Shown: piece after piece, positions 34,538-43,134 of the stretch
How the letters are laid out: each line of letters begins with the position of its first letter
How positions within the stretch are numbered: the first letter of the stretch is position 1
Source of the DNA: Pedobacter schmidteae
GTDB lineage: Bacteria > Bacteroidota > Bacteroidia > Sphingobacteriales > Sphingobacteriaceae
Length of the DNA: 64,000 bases
Assembly: GCF_900564155.1 (NCBI RefSeq)
Contig: NZ_LS999839.1
Span: 2,787,097 to 2,851,096 of the forward strand
Direction of reading: 5' to 3'
Program-made: the position numbers and the translations under genes
Notes under the pieces: generated by a model
Told to the model about the DNA's origin: nothing
What the model saw: the letters and a program-made list of their open reading frames with translations, nothing else
Database searches by the model: none

Positions 34538-35872
34538 TTACAATTTAATGGGTGTTCCAAGGTAAAATTCATAGATTTTGGTAGCTAGTACAGCGTTGTA
34601 TTTCGCTTGTATATATTGCTGCATGGCCTGTACATATAGGTTTCTTTGCTGATAGAATTCGACAATGTTGGCTGCACCGATTTTTAGTTCCTGATTGGCA
34701 ATGCGGAATACTTCCTGGTTGTACTTTAATTGTTCGGTTGCAGACAAGAACTGGCTTTGTGAGTTTTGGACATTGATATAAGCGCTTTCCGTATTCAAAG
34801 CTAATGTGGTTTTTGTGTTTTCGAGTGTCAGCTTAGCCTGCGCAATGTCTATCTTCGCTTTGGCCACGTTGGTTTTGTTCTGTCTGTTGGTAAAAATGGG
34901 GACAGATAGGGTTAAACCTACCTGTTGGTTGAAATTGCTATCAAACTGCCTGAAAATATTGTAGTTCGGATCTCTTGCATAATTTGTTCCTATGCCGGCA
35001 CCCAGGATTAATGAAGGCAGATAGCCTGCTTTGGCCTTATTTAATCCCAGCTCGGAGATTTGTATACCCAATTCCGCATTTTTTATTTCTGGTCGGTTTT
35101 GAAGCGCATATTGTTGGACTGTTTTCAGATCAGTTATCCTTCCTACGGAAAGCACGGTATCAGGTTTCACCACATCAAAATTTTTTGAGTCGGGAAGCTG
35201 CAGTAATTGTTTCAAGGTTATTTTATCCTTGCGTTCTGCATTTTGGGCATTATTAAGGTTAAAATTGTCTGCCGCCAGTTGCGCTTCGAACTGCGCCACC
35301 ACCTTATGGGCTACAGAACCTGCTGTAAACTGGCGCTTAGCCTGATCTAATTGCGCCTCCGATGTTTTGACCAGATCCTGATTGTAAATGATACTTTCCT
35401 TATCAACCAGGATATTAAGATAGGCTTGAGTAATTTGTAAGGTGATGTCGTTTTCTTGCTGTAGTATATTAAAATTGGCCGACTGAACCGATAAATCCTT
35501 TTGTTTGATGTCGGTTTTAAGGTAACCACCTTTATATAGTGTCCATGATGAATTCAAACCCATTGAACCTGAATAATTAAAGGTATTGCTATTGGTCCCT
35601 GTTGCCTGGTTGTAATGGTTAAAGTTCTGTGAAGCTGAGCCATAAAGGTCTGGCAGTACAACTGATTTGGCCAGTAGATGGTCTTGCTCTGCGCTTTGTT
35701 TGGTCAGTTGCAGGCTTCTGATCTGAATGTTGTTTTCTTTTGCATATTGCAGACATGCCGCAAGGTTCCAGACCGGCGGCATCGCTTTCGAAATGCTGTC
35801 CTGACCAAAGCCCTGCAGGCCAGAACCGCCAAGGCATAGAAGTAGCAGAACTTTAATTGTAAATCGTGACAT
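34538..35872 (-). CDS. TolC-family outer-membrane efflux channel
   Basis: 444 residues with a signal peptide (IKVLLLLCLGGSGLQGFGQ). It has two repeats of long amphipathic helices and beta segments typical of TolC/OEP proteins: NNIQIRSLQLTKQSAEQDHLLAKSVVLPDLYGSAS and RPEIKNAELGIQISELGLNKAKAGYLPSLILGAGIG (both quoted in part). The final helix VQAMQQYIQAKYNAVLATKIYEFYLG is also typical. It is the first gene of the efflux operon and lies 184 bases from the divergent LytS-like kinase gene. Confidence 0.93.
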   Translation of the reverse strand: MSRFTIKVLLLLCLGGSGLQGFGQDSISKAMPPVWNLAACLQYAKENNIQIRSLQLTKQSAEQDHLLAKSVVLPDLYGSASQNFNHYNQATGTNSNTFNYSGSMGLNSSWTLYKGGYLKTDIKQKDLSVQSANFNILQQENDITLQITQAYLNILVDKESIIYNQDLVKTSEAQLDQAKRQFTAGSVAHKVVAQFEAQLAADNFNLNNAQNAERKDKITLKQLLQLPDSKNFDVVKPDTVLSVGRITDLKTVQQYALQNRPEIKNAELGIQISELGLNKAKAGYLPSLILGAGIGTNYARDPNYNIFRQFDSNFNQQVGLTLSVPIFTNRQNKTNVAKAKIDIAQAKLTLENTKTTLALNTESAYINVQNSQSQFLSATEQLKYNQEVFRIANQELKIGAANIVEFYQQRNLYVQAMQQYIQAKYNAVLATKIYEFYLGTPIKL

Positions 35873-36056
35873 ATCTGTATATAAAATTTACATTGACTGA
35901 TCAAATCAACAGGAATTTAGCCTCAAAAAAAAATGCGATAGACCGGCATAAAGAATATACCGACCGGGAGCATATATGTATCGACGGAAAGATTTGCAGT
36001 TGTCTCATAAGGTTAGTTACCTTGTACACATCTAACTGAACATTAATTTAAAACAA

Positions 36057-37148
36057 ATGTTTTACTTAAAAGGCCGGTTCTATTTAACCCCATTTCTCCA
36101 TGTGTTTTCATGGTTGCTTTTTGCTTTCGTCCTTCTTTTTCATCAGCCATTGTCATGGAGTATCAATGTCCCTTCGCAGTTCTGGATCAAGCAAAGCTGT
36201 GTACTGACTATGCTTGTGGTGGTGTTTTATGTAAACAGTCGGCTACTGGTGCCCCAATTATTACTCAAAAATAAGATTCTCACTTATGTACTGGTCATTC
36301 TGGCCATTGCCGTTTTAACTGGCCCCCTTATCAAAGTTGTTGATTCGGCCTTACAGCTTCCAGCATTAATGGATAAGGCTTTTAAAGATATTGGCATCAA
36401 CAGGCCTCCAAAAAGAACAGACAGGATTGATGTTTTCTTACTGATGATGACTTTGTTTATGGTTGGCATTAGTACCAGTGTAACGCTGATTCAGAAATGG
36501 CAGGCTGATAAGCAAATCAGGGAGGCCCTGGAAAAAGAAAAAATTGGTTCAGAGCTTTCATTTTTAAAGGCGCAGATCAACCCGCACTTCTTTTTCAATA
36601 CCCTCAATAATATTTATGCGCTAACACATATAGATGTAGAAAAATCGCGGAAAGCATTACATAAATTATCCAGAATGATGCGTTACTTGTTGTATGAAAC
36701 GCAGGCAGGGAGTACTCCGTTAAGTAAGGAAATATCGTTTATAACAGATTATATTGAATTGATGAAAATCCGGTTAAATGAACAGACTACAGTAACTTTT
36801 CGTGAACCGGTATTGCCCTATGATCCACAGGTTGCGTCAATGCTGTTTTTGCCTTATATAGAAAATGCCTTTAAATATGGTGTGAGTACAACTGAACCTT
36901 CGGTAATTGCCATAGCATTTGAGCTGAAAGGGAGGGAATTGAATATGACCGTGAAAAATCAGGTTTTTCATTATTCAGCAACTGCCGATGAATATGGTGG
37001 TATTGGATTAAATAACACCAAAAGGAGATTGGAATTGTTATATCCTGGAAAGCATACTTTTTCGCCCCTGCCTATGACAGATGCGAATCAGTTTATTGTT
37101 CACTTAAATCTTGTCCTTGATGACCCTGAATTGCATAGCAGTAGATGA
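36057..37148 (+). CDS. LytS/YehU-type sensor histidine kinase
   Basis: 363 residues. Four membrane helices in the first ~150 residues (e.g. FLHVFSWLLFAFVLLFH, YVLVILAIAVLTGPLI). The His_kinase domain (PF06580) carries the phospho-acceptor motif QINPHFFFNTLNNIY with His ~177, and the ATPase part has LPYIENAFKYG and GGIGLNNTKRRLELLY. The 3' end overlaps the response-regulator gene by 29 bases. It is probably the sensor half of a two-component pair. Because it is divergent from the MacAB-TolC operon, that operon may be its target (inference from position only). Confidence 0.93.
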   Translation: MFYLKGRFYLTPFLHVFSWLLFAFVLLFHQPLSWSINVPSQFWIKQSCVLTMLVVVFYVNSRLLVPQLLLKNKILTYVLVILAIAVLTGPLIKVVDSALQLPALMDKAFKDIGINRPPKRTDRIDVFLLMMTLFMVGISTSVTLIQKWQADKQIREALEKEKIGSELSFLKAQINPHFFFNTLNNIYALTHIDVEKSRKALHKLSRMMRYLLYETQAGSTPLSKEISFITDYIELMKIRLNEQTTVTFREPVLPYDPQVASMLFLPYIENAFKYGVSTTEPSVIAIAFELKGRELNMTVKNQVFHYSATADEYGGIGLNNTKRRLELLYPGKHTFSPLPMTDANQFIVHLNLVLDDPELHSSR

Positions 37149-37851
37149 TGAGCCTCTGGCCCTTGGGCTCATTTGTAGTTTTATTGAACAAACACCTTTT
37201 TTAAAACTGGTAGGTGGCTTTTCTAGTGGCATCAAGGCATTGGAGGCATTGAATGAAAGTGATATAGAGCTGATTTTTCTTGATATTCAGATGCCTGACC
37301 TAACGGGGTTGCAGCTGGCGAGGACGTTAGATAACCGTCCTGGAAGTCATAAACCAAGGGTGATATTTACTACTGCATTTAACAATTACGCTATAGAGGG
37401 ATATAAAGTTGATGCGCTCGATTACCTGTTGAAACCCTTTGATTATGAAGAGTTTTTAAAGGCAGCTTCCAAAGCCAGAGCTTATTCGGAAATGGTAAAG
37501 TCTGCGCTGGACTATAGTCCGGCCATACAGGAAGGGTATTTGTTTCTGAAGGTGGAGTACCAGCTGGTAAAGGTGGCCATTAAGGACATCATTTATATTG
37601 AGGGATTGAAAGATTATGTAAAGGTATACCTGGAACGTATCGATAAGCCCATTTTAACGCTAACCAGTTTGAAGGCGCTGGAGCAAAAATTGTCTCCTAA
37701 GATGTTTATGCGTGTACACCGGTCGTACATTGTGCAATTGAATAAGATAACTGCAGTAACTAAAAATGCGTTGAATGTTGGCGAGGTGAGCATCACCATT
37801 GGCGAGCAGTATAAAGATAGGTTTAGTGAATATTTGAGGTTTTGGTTGTGA
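37120..37851 (+). CDS. LytTR-family response regulator
   Basis: 243 residues from ATG 37120; a TTG 9 bases earlier is less likely. N-terminal receiver domain: CIAVDDEPLAL (acidic pocket), IFLDIQMPDLTG with phospho-acceptor Asp ~55, FTTAF (Thr) and LLKPF (Lys). C-terminal LytTR DNA-binding domain (about 140-243): VKDIIYIEGLKDYVKVYL in near form and MRVHRSYIVQLNKITAV, the usual signature. It overlaps the kinase gene by 29 bases, so the pair is translationally coupled. Confidence 0.95.
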   Translation: MTLNCIAVDDEPLALGLICSFIEQTPFLKLVGGFSSGIKALEALNESDIELIFLDIQMPDLTGLQLARTLDNRPGSHKPRVIFTTAFNNYAIEGYKVDALDYLLKPFDYEEFLKAASKARAYSEMVKSALDYSPAIQEGYLFLKVEYQLVKVAIKDIIYIEGLKDYVKVYLERIDKPILTLTSLKALEQKLSPKMFMRVHRSYIVQLNKITAVTKNALNVGEVSITIGEQYKDRFSEYLRFWL

Positions 37852-37874
37852 AAAATGACCGTTTTCCTCAATCG

Positions 37875-37913
37875 CTGAAATCCTTTGTCTTGCTTCCGGA
37901 CAAAGGATTTCAG
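37875..37913 (+). terminator. 15-base-pair perfect stem-loop after the response-regulator gene
   Basis: CTGAAATCCTTTGTC (37875-37889), 9-base loop, GACAAAGGATTTCAG (37899-37913). It starts 23 bases after the LytTR stop codon and 80 bases before the next gene. A perfect 15-pair stem is unlikely by chance, but no U-run follows on either strand. It may be a terminator without a U-tract, an RNA 3'-end stabiliser, or a regulator operator. Confidence 0.5.
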
Positions 37914-37992
37914 TGTACAGTAGTAAAAATACAATGTTTCCTTGTGCTGTGGATATTGTTGTAAATTGCACCCTCTTTAAAACGATTTGTCT

Positions 37993-39075
37993 ATGGAACC
38001 ATTGAAAGAAATGTTTAACCACGAATTTTACAGGCACTTTGCCAGTGTATTTGCTAACACTGATAAGGGCTTCGATGCGGAAGCTTTTGTAAAAACGGCC
38101 ACTAGTAATCTGGATGAACTGTCGCTCAATGGAAGGTTGCGAAATACCTCCGTTATTTTACAACAATTTTTACCTCAGGATTTTAAAAAGGCAGTTGATG
38201 TATTGTATAAGGCATCTCCTTATTTACGAAGGGGGTATACAGGACTGGTACTGCCTGATTTTGTGGCGCTATATGGCAAAGCGAATTTCGATCTTTCTAT
38301 GGAAGCATTGAGGGATTTTACCCAGCTTGGCTCTTCTGAATTCGGCATCCGGCAATTTCTGAAAACGGATCCTGATAAAACACTGAAAGTGATGGAAAAG
38401 TGGGCGGAACATGACGACCATCATGTAAGGAGATTAGCTTCTGAAGGAAGCAGGCCCCGGTTGCCATGGTCTTTTAAACTGGAACAAATCATAAAAAAAC
38501 CTTCGCTTACTACAGGCATTCTCGAAAAATTGAAGGCTGATGACACGCTTTATGTGCGCAAGTCGGTAGCCAACCACCTCAATGACATTTCCAAAGACAA
38601 TACAGCATATATGTTGCAGTTGTTAAAAAGCTGGGACAGTAGTCACCCACATACCGGTTGGATCATCAAACATGCCAGCCGCACACTGATCAAAAAAGGC
38701 GATCAGGATTCTCTTTCGCTATTTAATTTTGAGAAAGATGTACAGCTGCGCCTGGATAATTTCGGGATAAATACAATTCATATTAAATTAGGAGAGGAGC
38801 TGCAGTTCGGCTTCGAACTGAGCAGTTTGAAAGATACGCCGCAAAAGCTGGTGGTAGACTACGCTATTCACTACACCAAAGCTTCTGGCGAGCAATCAAA
38901 AAAAGTATTTAAATTGAAGGAAATTAATCTGCTACCCGGACAACAGCTACAGTTTTCTAAAAAACAGATGTTTAAAGACTTAACTACTCGCAAACACTAT
39001 TCGGGGCAACACCATATAGAGATTATGGTAAATGGAAAATCTTACGGAAAGAAGGAATTTGATTTGGTTGTTTAA
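37993..39075 (+). CDS. DNA alkylation repair protein, AlkC-like (HEAT-like repeats plus Ig-like domain)
   Basis: 360 residues from ATG 37993. The first ~240 residues are helical HEAT-like repeats of the AlkC/AlkD DNA glycosylase superfamily: TQLGSSEFGIRQFL, WAEHDDHHVRRLASEGSRPRLPW (in part), VRKSVANHLNDISKDN and HTGWIIKHASRTLIKKGD. From about residue 255 the sequence becomes beta-rich (IHIKLGEELQFGFEL ... HHIEIMVNGKSYGKKEF), fitting the Ig-like C-terminal domain known for AlkC but absent in AlkD. The protein excises alkylated bases such as 3-methyladenine without base flipping (family knowledge). It stands alone in the plus direction. Confidence 0.85.
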   Translation: MEPLKEMFNHEFYRHFASVFANTDKGFDAEAFVKTATSNLDELSLNGRLRNTSVILQQFLPQDFKKAVDVLYKASPYLRRGYTGLVLPDFVALYGKANFDLSMEALRDFTQLGSSEFGIRQFLKTDPDKTLKVMEKWAEHDDHHVRRLASEGSRPRLPWSFKLEQIIKKPSLTTGILEKLKADDTLYVRKSVANHLNDISKDNTAYMLQLLKSWDSSHPHTGWIIKHASRTLIKKGDQDSLSLFNFEKDVQLRLDNFGINTIHIKLGEELQFGFELSSLKDTPQKLVVDYAIHYTKASGEQSKKVFKLKEINLLPGQQLQFSKKQMFKDLTTRKHYSGQHHIEIMVNGKSYGKKEFDLVV

Positions 39076-39216
39076 AGCAACGCTGCAAATCAAACAAGCC
39101 TCTGTTAGCATTAATGATAAGGTCTTTTATGAGACTGATCATCTATTGCCCAAATTTTAAAGGATTTAGAACAAAATTAAAATACAATTAAAGCTTTTAA
39201 GTCTAGCTTAGTTTTA

Positions 39217-41193
39217 ATGAAAAAATTAAACCGACTATTCTTAGTTACAGTTTTAATAGCTTTTTCGCTAAATGTAGCGAGTCAGACTCCGTCGCAATCT
39301 ACTCCCAATATCTTATGTTTGGTATTGGAAGACACAAGTCCGGATCAATTTGGATGTTATGGTAATACATCCATTCGAACACCAACAATAGATGCGTTAG
39401 CAAAAAAAGGCATCCGTTATACAAATGCCAGTGCTAATGCGCCCCATTGTTCTCCCGCCAGATCAACATTGATTACGGGTTGCTATGCTACAACCTATGG
39501 TATGGATATTCACCGCGAACAGTATATTACTCCTGAAGATATATTCTATCCCTCATTTTTAAAGAGTGCAGGCTACTTCTGTTCTAATAATGACAAAACT
39601 GATTATAATACTACTGCAGACCATGAAAAATTATGGGACGAATCGGGTAAGAAAGCAACATATAACAGCAATAAGCGAAAACCAGGTCAGCCTTTTTTCG
39701 CAGTATTTAATACTGCAGCAACCCATATGGGCCTGATTAGGACCATTACCACTGAGGGAAGACCAGACTTTAAAACAAAGGGAATTGATGAGGATAAGCT
39801 ATTTATCCCCCCATATGTTCCCGATTTTCCTGAAACAAGATCTGATGAAGCCTATAAATTAAAAGCAGCTCAGGAGTCGGATGCCTGGGTAAAAGCACAT
39901 CTTAAAGACCTTAAAGCAAAAGGACTGGAAGAGAATACCATTGTTTTCTTCTTTAGCGACCATGGTGGTTGTTTGCCAAGAGGTAAGGGCTTCCCGTTTG
40001 AAAGTGGTCTTCGTATTCCTCTGGTAATTTATATACCACCGGCATGGCAAAAAAAGTTGAATACAAAGGAAAACGTTATAGAAACCAGGAATGTTGGATT
40101 TGTTGATTTTGCCCCCACTTTCCTTAGCCTGATCGGAGAAAAAACTCCAGCATATATGCAGGGAAAGGCTTTTTTGGGAAGGTATGAAGCCGCACCCAGA
40201 AAATTACAATTTGGCTTCAGGTCTAATCAGGAAAATTATCATTATGATCCTTGCCGTACAGTGACCGATGGTAAGTTAAAATACATTAGAAATTACATTC
40301 CTCAAAAGCCTTTTGCTTTAAGAAATTTATATCAATCGGGGATGCCGGCAAATATGGCCTGGGATAGATATGTGCTGTCGGGTAAGTGCAAGAACGAAGA
40401 TTGGTTAACGTTGTACAAACCTAAGGAGGTTGAGATGCTTTTTGATCTTGAGAAAGATCCATGGGAGTTAAATAATCTTGCGAATAATCCGCGATATAAG
40501 GAAGAGTTGACTTTTTTTAGAACAGAAGTATCTAAGCATATCAGATCAACAAAAGATCTGGGCTTTTTTCCAAGAGAAATGCGTAAAAAGCAAGGAGGCC
40601 TTTATAAATGGGTAAAAGACACTGATTTCCCATTGGATGAACTTTATGAAGCGGTAGAATTAGCAGGTATGGCATCCAAAGACGATGTCCCTCAATTATT
40701 GAAATTTGTAAAGAGTCCATATGCAGAGATAAGATACTGGGGGGCAGTTGGCTTTTGCAGATTAGGATCTCAAAAGAAAATTAAACAAATACCGGATGCA
40801 GTAAGGCAAGCCATGAATGATGAAGCCCCTGAAGTAGTCGCTATGGCCTCAGAAACTGCCTGTTATTTAGGCGAATTTGATTTGGGGGCTAAAAAATTAA
40901 TCAGCTTATTTAAAGGTAATTCTGATCCGGCATATTCATCATTAGAAACGCTGACCTGGTATCCAAAAGAAAAGGGAATGCTTAAAAAATACATTTCTGT
41001 ATTTCAGCGGCTGGATGCAGAACATGGTAAATTGGAGCAGGATCGTATGGGACTGGGTGTAAAAGTCAGATCAATTCTTGTCAACCTGGGAGCCATATCA
41101 ATAGATGAACTCTATACCAAATCAGATATAGAAGATGGAATTAAGAAAAACAAGGAAGGTAGAAAATTCGTCTACCCTAAGAATGACCAATAA
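39217..41193 (+). CDS. Secreted S1-family sulfatase (N-sulfatase-like)
   Basis: 658 residues with a signal peptide (LFLVTVLIAFSLNVASQ). The sulfatase core begins NILCLVLEDTSPDQFGCYG. The formylglycine motif is HCSPARSTLITG with Cys ~78 (C-x-P-x-R), so maturation by an anaerobic or copper-type formylglycine enzyme is required. FFFSDHGGCLPRGKGFPFESGLRIPLVIYIP (quoted in part) gives the second metal and substrate block. The first metal pair is ED instead of the usual DD, a variant I associate with Bacteroidota N-sulfatase-like enzymes. The last ~170 residues look like HEAT-type repeats (EIRYWGAVGFCRLGS). No SusCD or lyase gene is next to it, so the substrate is unknown. Confidence 0.85.
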   Translation: MKKLNRLFLVTVLIAFSLNVASQTPSQSTPNILCLVLEDTSPDQFGCYGNTSIRTPTIDALAKKGIRYTNASANAPHCSPARSTLITGCYATTYGMDIHREQYITPEDIFYPSFLKSAGYFCSNNDKTDYNTTADHEKLWDESGKKATYNSNKRKPGQPFFAVFNTAATHMGLIRTITTEGRPDFKTKGIDEDKLFIPPYVPDFPETRSDEAYKLKAAQESDAWVKAHLKDLKAKGLEENTIVFFFSDHGGCLPRGKGFPFESGLRIPLVIYIPPAWQKKLNTKENVIETRNVGFVDFAPTFLSLIGEKTPAYMQGKAFLGRYEAAPRKLQFGFRSNQENYHYDPCRTVTDGKLKYIRNYIPQKPFALRNLYQSGMPANMAWDRYVLSGKCKNEDWLTLYKPKEVEMLFDLEKDPWELNNLANNPRYKEELTFFRTEVSKHIRSTKDLGFFPREMRKKQGGLYKWVKDTDFPLDELYEAVELAGMASKDDVPQLLKFVKSPYAEIRYWGAVGFCRLGSQKKIKQIPDAVRQAMNDEAPEVVAMASETACYLGEFDLGAKKLISLFKGNSDPAYSSLETLTWYPKEKGMLKKYISVFQRLDAEHGKLEQDRMGLGVKVRSILVNLGAISIDELYTKSDIEDGIKKNKEGRKFVYPKNDQ

Positions 41194-41314
41194 TAAATTA
41201 TATTAACGCTATGCTATGCCGTTGACAACCTAACTTTGTCACACGACCGACAATCCGAATAATTTTGGAAAGGCTTATTTTGTATCCAGCGAAAAAGTAG
41301 GCTATAAAATATCA

Positions 41315-41860
41315 TTACTTCTCCTTTAATTCCTTTGCAACCCCCTTAATAAACAGGTAATTGACTGTTCCGCCAATTACGCCGCCTACAACGGGTACCA
41401 GGCGCCGACTGGCTTTAGCCCCAAGGCCCATCAGGATTTTCTCTGCAACTTCTTCCATGATGTTTTTGCTGATGGCCAGTTTGGTATCGGCCTTTACAGA
41501 TGCCGCAACAATCTTGAAGAAATCTTCAAAGCTGATTTTATATTTGCCGGTATTGTAGTAAGATATGGCCAGTGTTACACGAAATTGTTGGGTAATCAGG
41601 TTGACTACATCCAAAGGGGTACCTATCAGCATGGTGCTGATTCCACCTACACCGGTAATCATTCCAGAGCCGGCAGCGAACAAGGCGCATTGATTGATAA
41701 ATTTATCAATTCCCATGGTATCTACTCCCTTTTTAATGCCCAGCTGATCAATCTGATTAAAGATTTGTTTAAATCCACCTTCGGCAAGGTTTTTAAAACC
41801 ATGTCTTACATCTTTTCTGATTCTTTTAAAATCAATCCTTCTCCATGATGGTAAATTCAT
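41315..41860 (-). CDS. EcsC-family-like protein
   Basis: 181 residues, ATG start, no signal peptide. Two or three amphipathic or membrane-like stretches (SGMITGVGGISTMLIGTPLDVVNLI, in part; RRLVPVVGGVIGGTVNYLFI) alternate with charged segments. The GIDKFINQCALFAAGSG to PVVGGVIGGTVNY layout resembles the EcsC family, whose function is poorly known. It lies 29 bases downstream of the DUF4287 gene on the same strand. The 121-base gap on its other side, after the sulfatase gene, shows no clear feature apart from a short open frag. Confidence 0.6.
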   Translation of the reverse strand: MNLPSWRRIDFKRIRKDVRHGFKNLAEGGFKQIFNQIDQLGIKKGVDTMGIDKFINQCALFAAGSGMITGVGGISTMLIGTPLDVVNLITQQFRVTLAISYYNTGKYKISFEDFFKIVAASVKADTKLAISKNIMEEVAEKILMGLGAKASRRLVPVVGGVIGGTVNYLFIKGVAKELKEK

Positions 41861-41889
41861 ATCGCTTTAAACTAGTACCAGGTGCTCTG

Positions 41890-42108
41890 TTATTCTCTTT
41901 TTCCCTTAAAATAAGCATACATAGCCATCGCATGTCCATGACCAAGACCAAAATCGGCCTTAAGCCAGTCTGTTATGGTTGTTGCTTTAACCGAAGCTTT
42001 TATATTCCCATCAACGAGAAACCCTTTTTCTTCTGCCAGCTTTTGGAACTCTTCTGGGCTTTTACCTGTGTTAGTCTGAATATTATCTATATAAGCCTGA
42101 AATGACAT
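41890..42108 (-). CDS. DUF4287 domain protein
   Basis: 72 residues, ATG start. The whole protein fits the small DUF4287 domain: QAYIDNIQTNTGKSPEEFQKLAEEKGFL (in part), then ITDWLKADFGLGHGHAMAMYAYFKG (in part), with the typical GLGHGHAMA block. The family is found alone or fused to DUF5655. The function is unknown. It could be cotranscribed with the EcsC-like gene. Confidence 0.8.
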   Translation of the reverse strand: MSFQAYIDNIQTNTGKSPEEFQKLAEEKGFLVDGNIKASVKATTITDWLKADFGLGHGHAMAMYAYFKGKRE

Positions 42109-42149
42109 AATCGTTTTTTAGTAAATATCGAAAATAATTATGAAGAATG

Positions 42150-42992
42150 CTATGCATTCTCCAGATCTGCAATCACCAGTTTTTTCATTTGCATGAGTGC
42201 ATGCATCGCTCTTTGCCCGCGTTCAGGATCTGTCATTAGTTTACCCAGACTTTTTGGTATAATTTGCCAGCTGATGCCGTATTTATCTGTCAACCAGCCA
42301 CAGGCAACTTCTTTTCCGCCATTGGTTGACAATGCGTTCCAGTATTTATCAATTTCTGCCTGGTCTTCACATTCTACCACCATCGATATGGCATCGTTGA
42401 AACTAACGCCATGATCTGCAGAACTATCCATAGCCATCATAACATAACCATTAATTAAAAACTGGGCATGTTTTACATAGTCGGTTTTGTCACCTTCTCC
42501 CTCCGCATAATTTAATATCCCTGTAACGCTCGAATCAGGAAAAAGGTTAGCATAAAAATGTACCGCTTCGGTCGCTTTACCCACTTTGTTGCCGGTAAAC
42601 ATTAGAGTCGGAGAAAATTTTTGTAATCCGTCTTTGTTTTCACCCTGGTACAATTGCCAGTTTACGCCAAACTTATCCTGTACCCAACCATATTTCGGGC
42701 TCCAGGGATAGCTGTCAAGCGGCATCAATATTTTGCCACCTTCAATCAGTTTATTCCAATAGCCCTCAGTTTCTGCCGGCGTTTCAGAAATCACCATAAA
42801 TGAAATGGTAGCATTTGGTGTGGAGGTTGGGCCATCGTTAAGTAACATGAATTTTTGTCCGCTCAATTCAATTTGTATCACATACGGAGAGGTTTGGGCA
42901 ATTCTCCCGTCTCCAAAAGTCTGAATATAAAAATCTGCTGCCTCGGCAACTTTGCCTCTAAGCGTCAGACAAGGATAAATTAAATTTTTCAT
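42150..42992 (-). CDS. Tandem VOC-fold protein (PhnB/3-demethylubiquinone methyltransferase-like)
   Basis: 280 residues from ATG 42992 (MKNLIYPCLTLRG); an in-frame ATG at 43019 adds nine residues. Two copies of a VOC/glyoxalase-like domain are visible: residues 1-125 (PCLTLRGKVAEAADFYIQTFGDG ... YGWVQDKFGVNWQLY) and 135-260 (PTLMFTGNKVGKATEAVHFYANLFPDS ... CGWLTDKYGISWQI), fragments only. Each ends in the W-x-x-DK[FY]G-[VI][NS]WQ block of the PhnB-like group. The enzyme activity is unknown for this branch. Confidence 0.85.
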   Translation of the reverse strand: MKNLIYPCLTLRGKVAEAADFYIQTFGDGRIAQTSPYVIQIELSGQKFMLLNDGPTSTPNATISFMVISETPAETEGYWNKLIEGGKILMPLDSYPWSPKYGWVQDKFGVNWQLYQGENKDGLQKFSPTLMFTGNKVGKATEAVHFYANLFPDSSVTGILNYAEGEGDKTDYVKHAQFLINGYVMMAMDSSADHGVSFNDAISMVVECEDQAEIDKYWNALSTNGGKEVACGWLTDKYGISWQIIPKSLGKLMTDPERGQRAMHALMQMKKLVIADLENA

Positions 42993-43134
42993 GGCTGTTA
43001 AGTGTTTGTATGTAATCATTTTAACTCATACTAAGTTACCATTCTGCTATATAGCATACACGGTATGCAACCGACATTTAAAGGGGGGAATTGCGACAGC
43101 TTTTTTTGCAGAAGCAATCCACATGCTCACAACC

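Noticed and set aside
41194..41314. Possible coding remnant (short open stretch ending near 41325) after the sulfatase gene
   Set aside because: Only about two dozen codons without start or family resemblance; too short to support.
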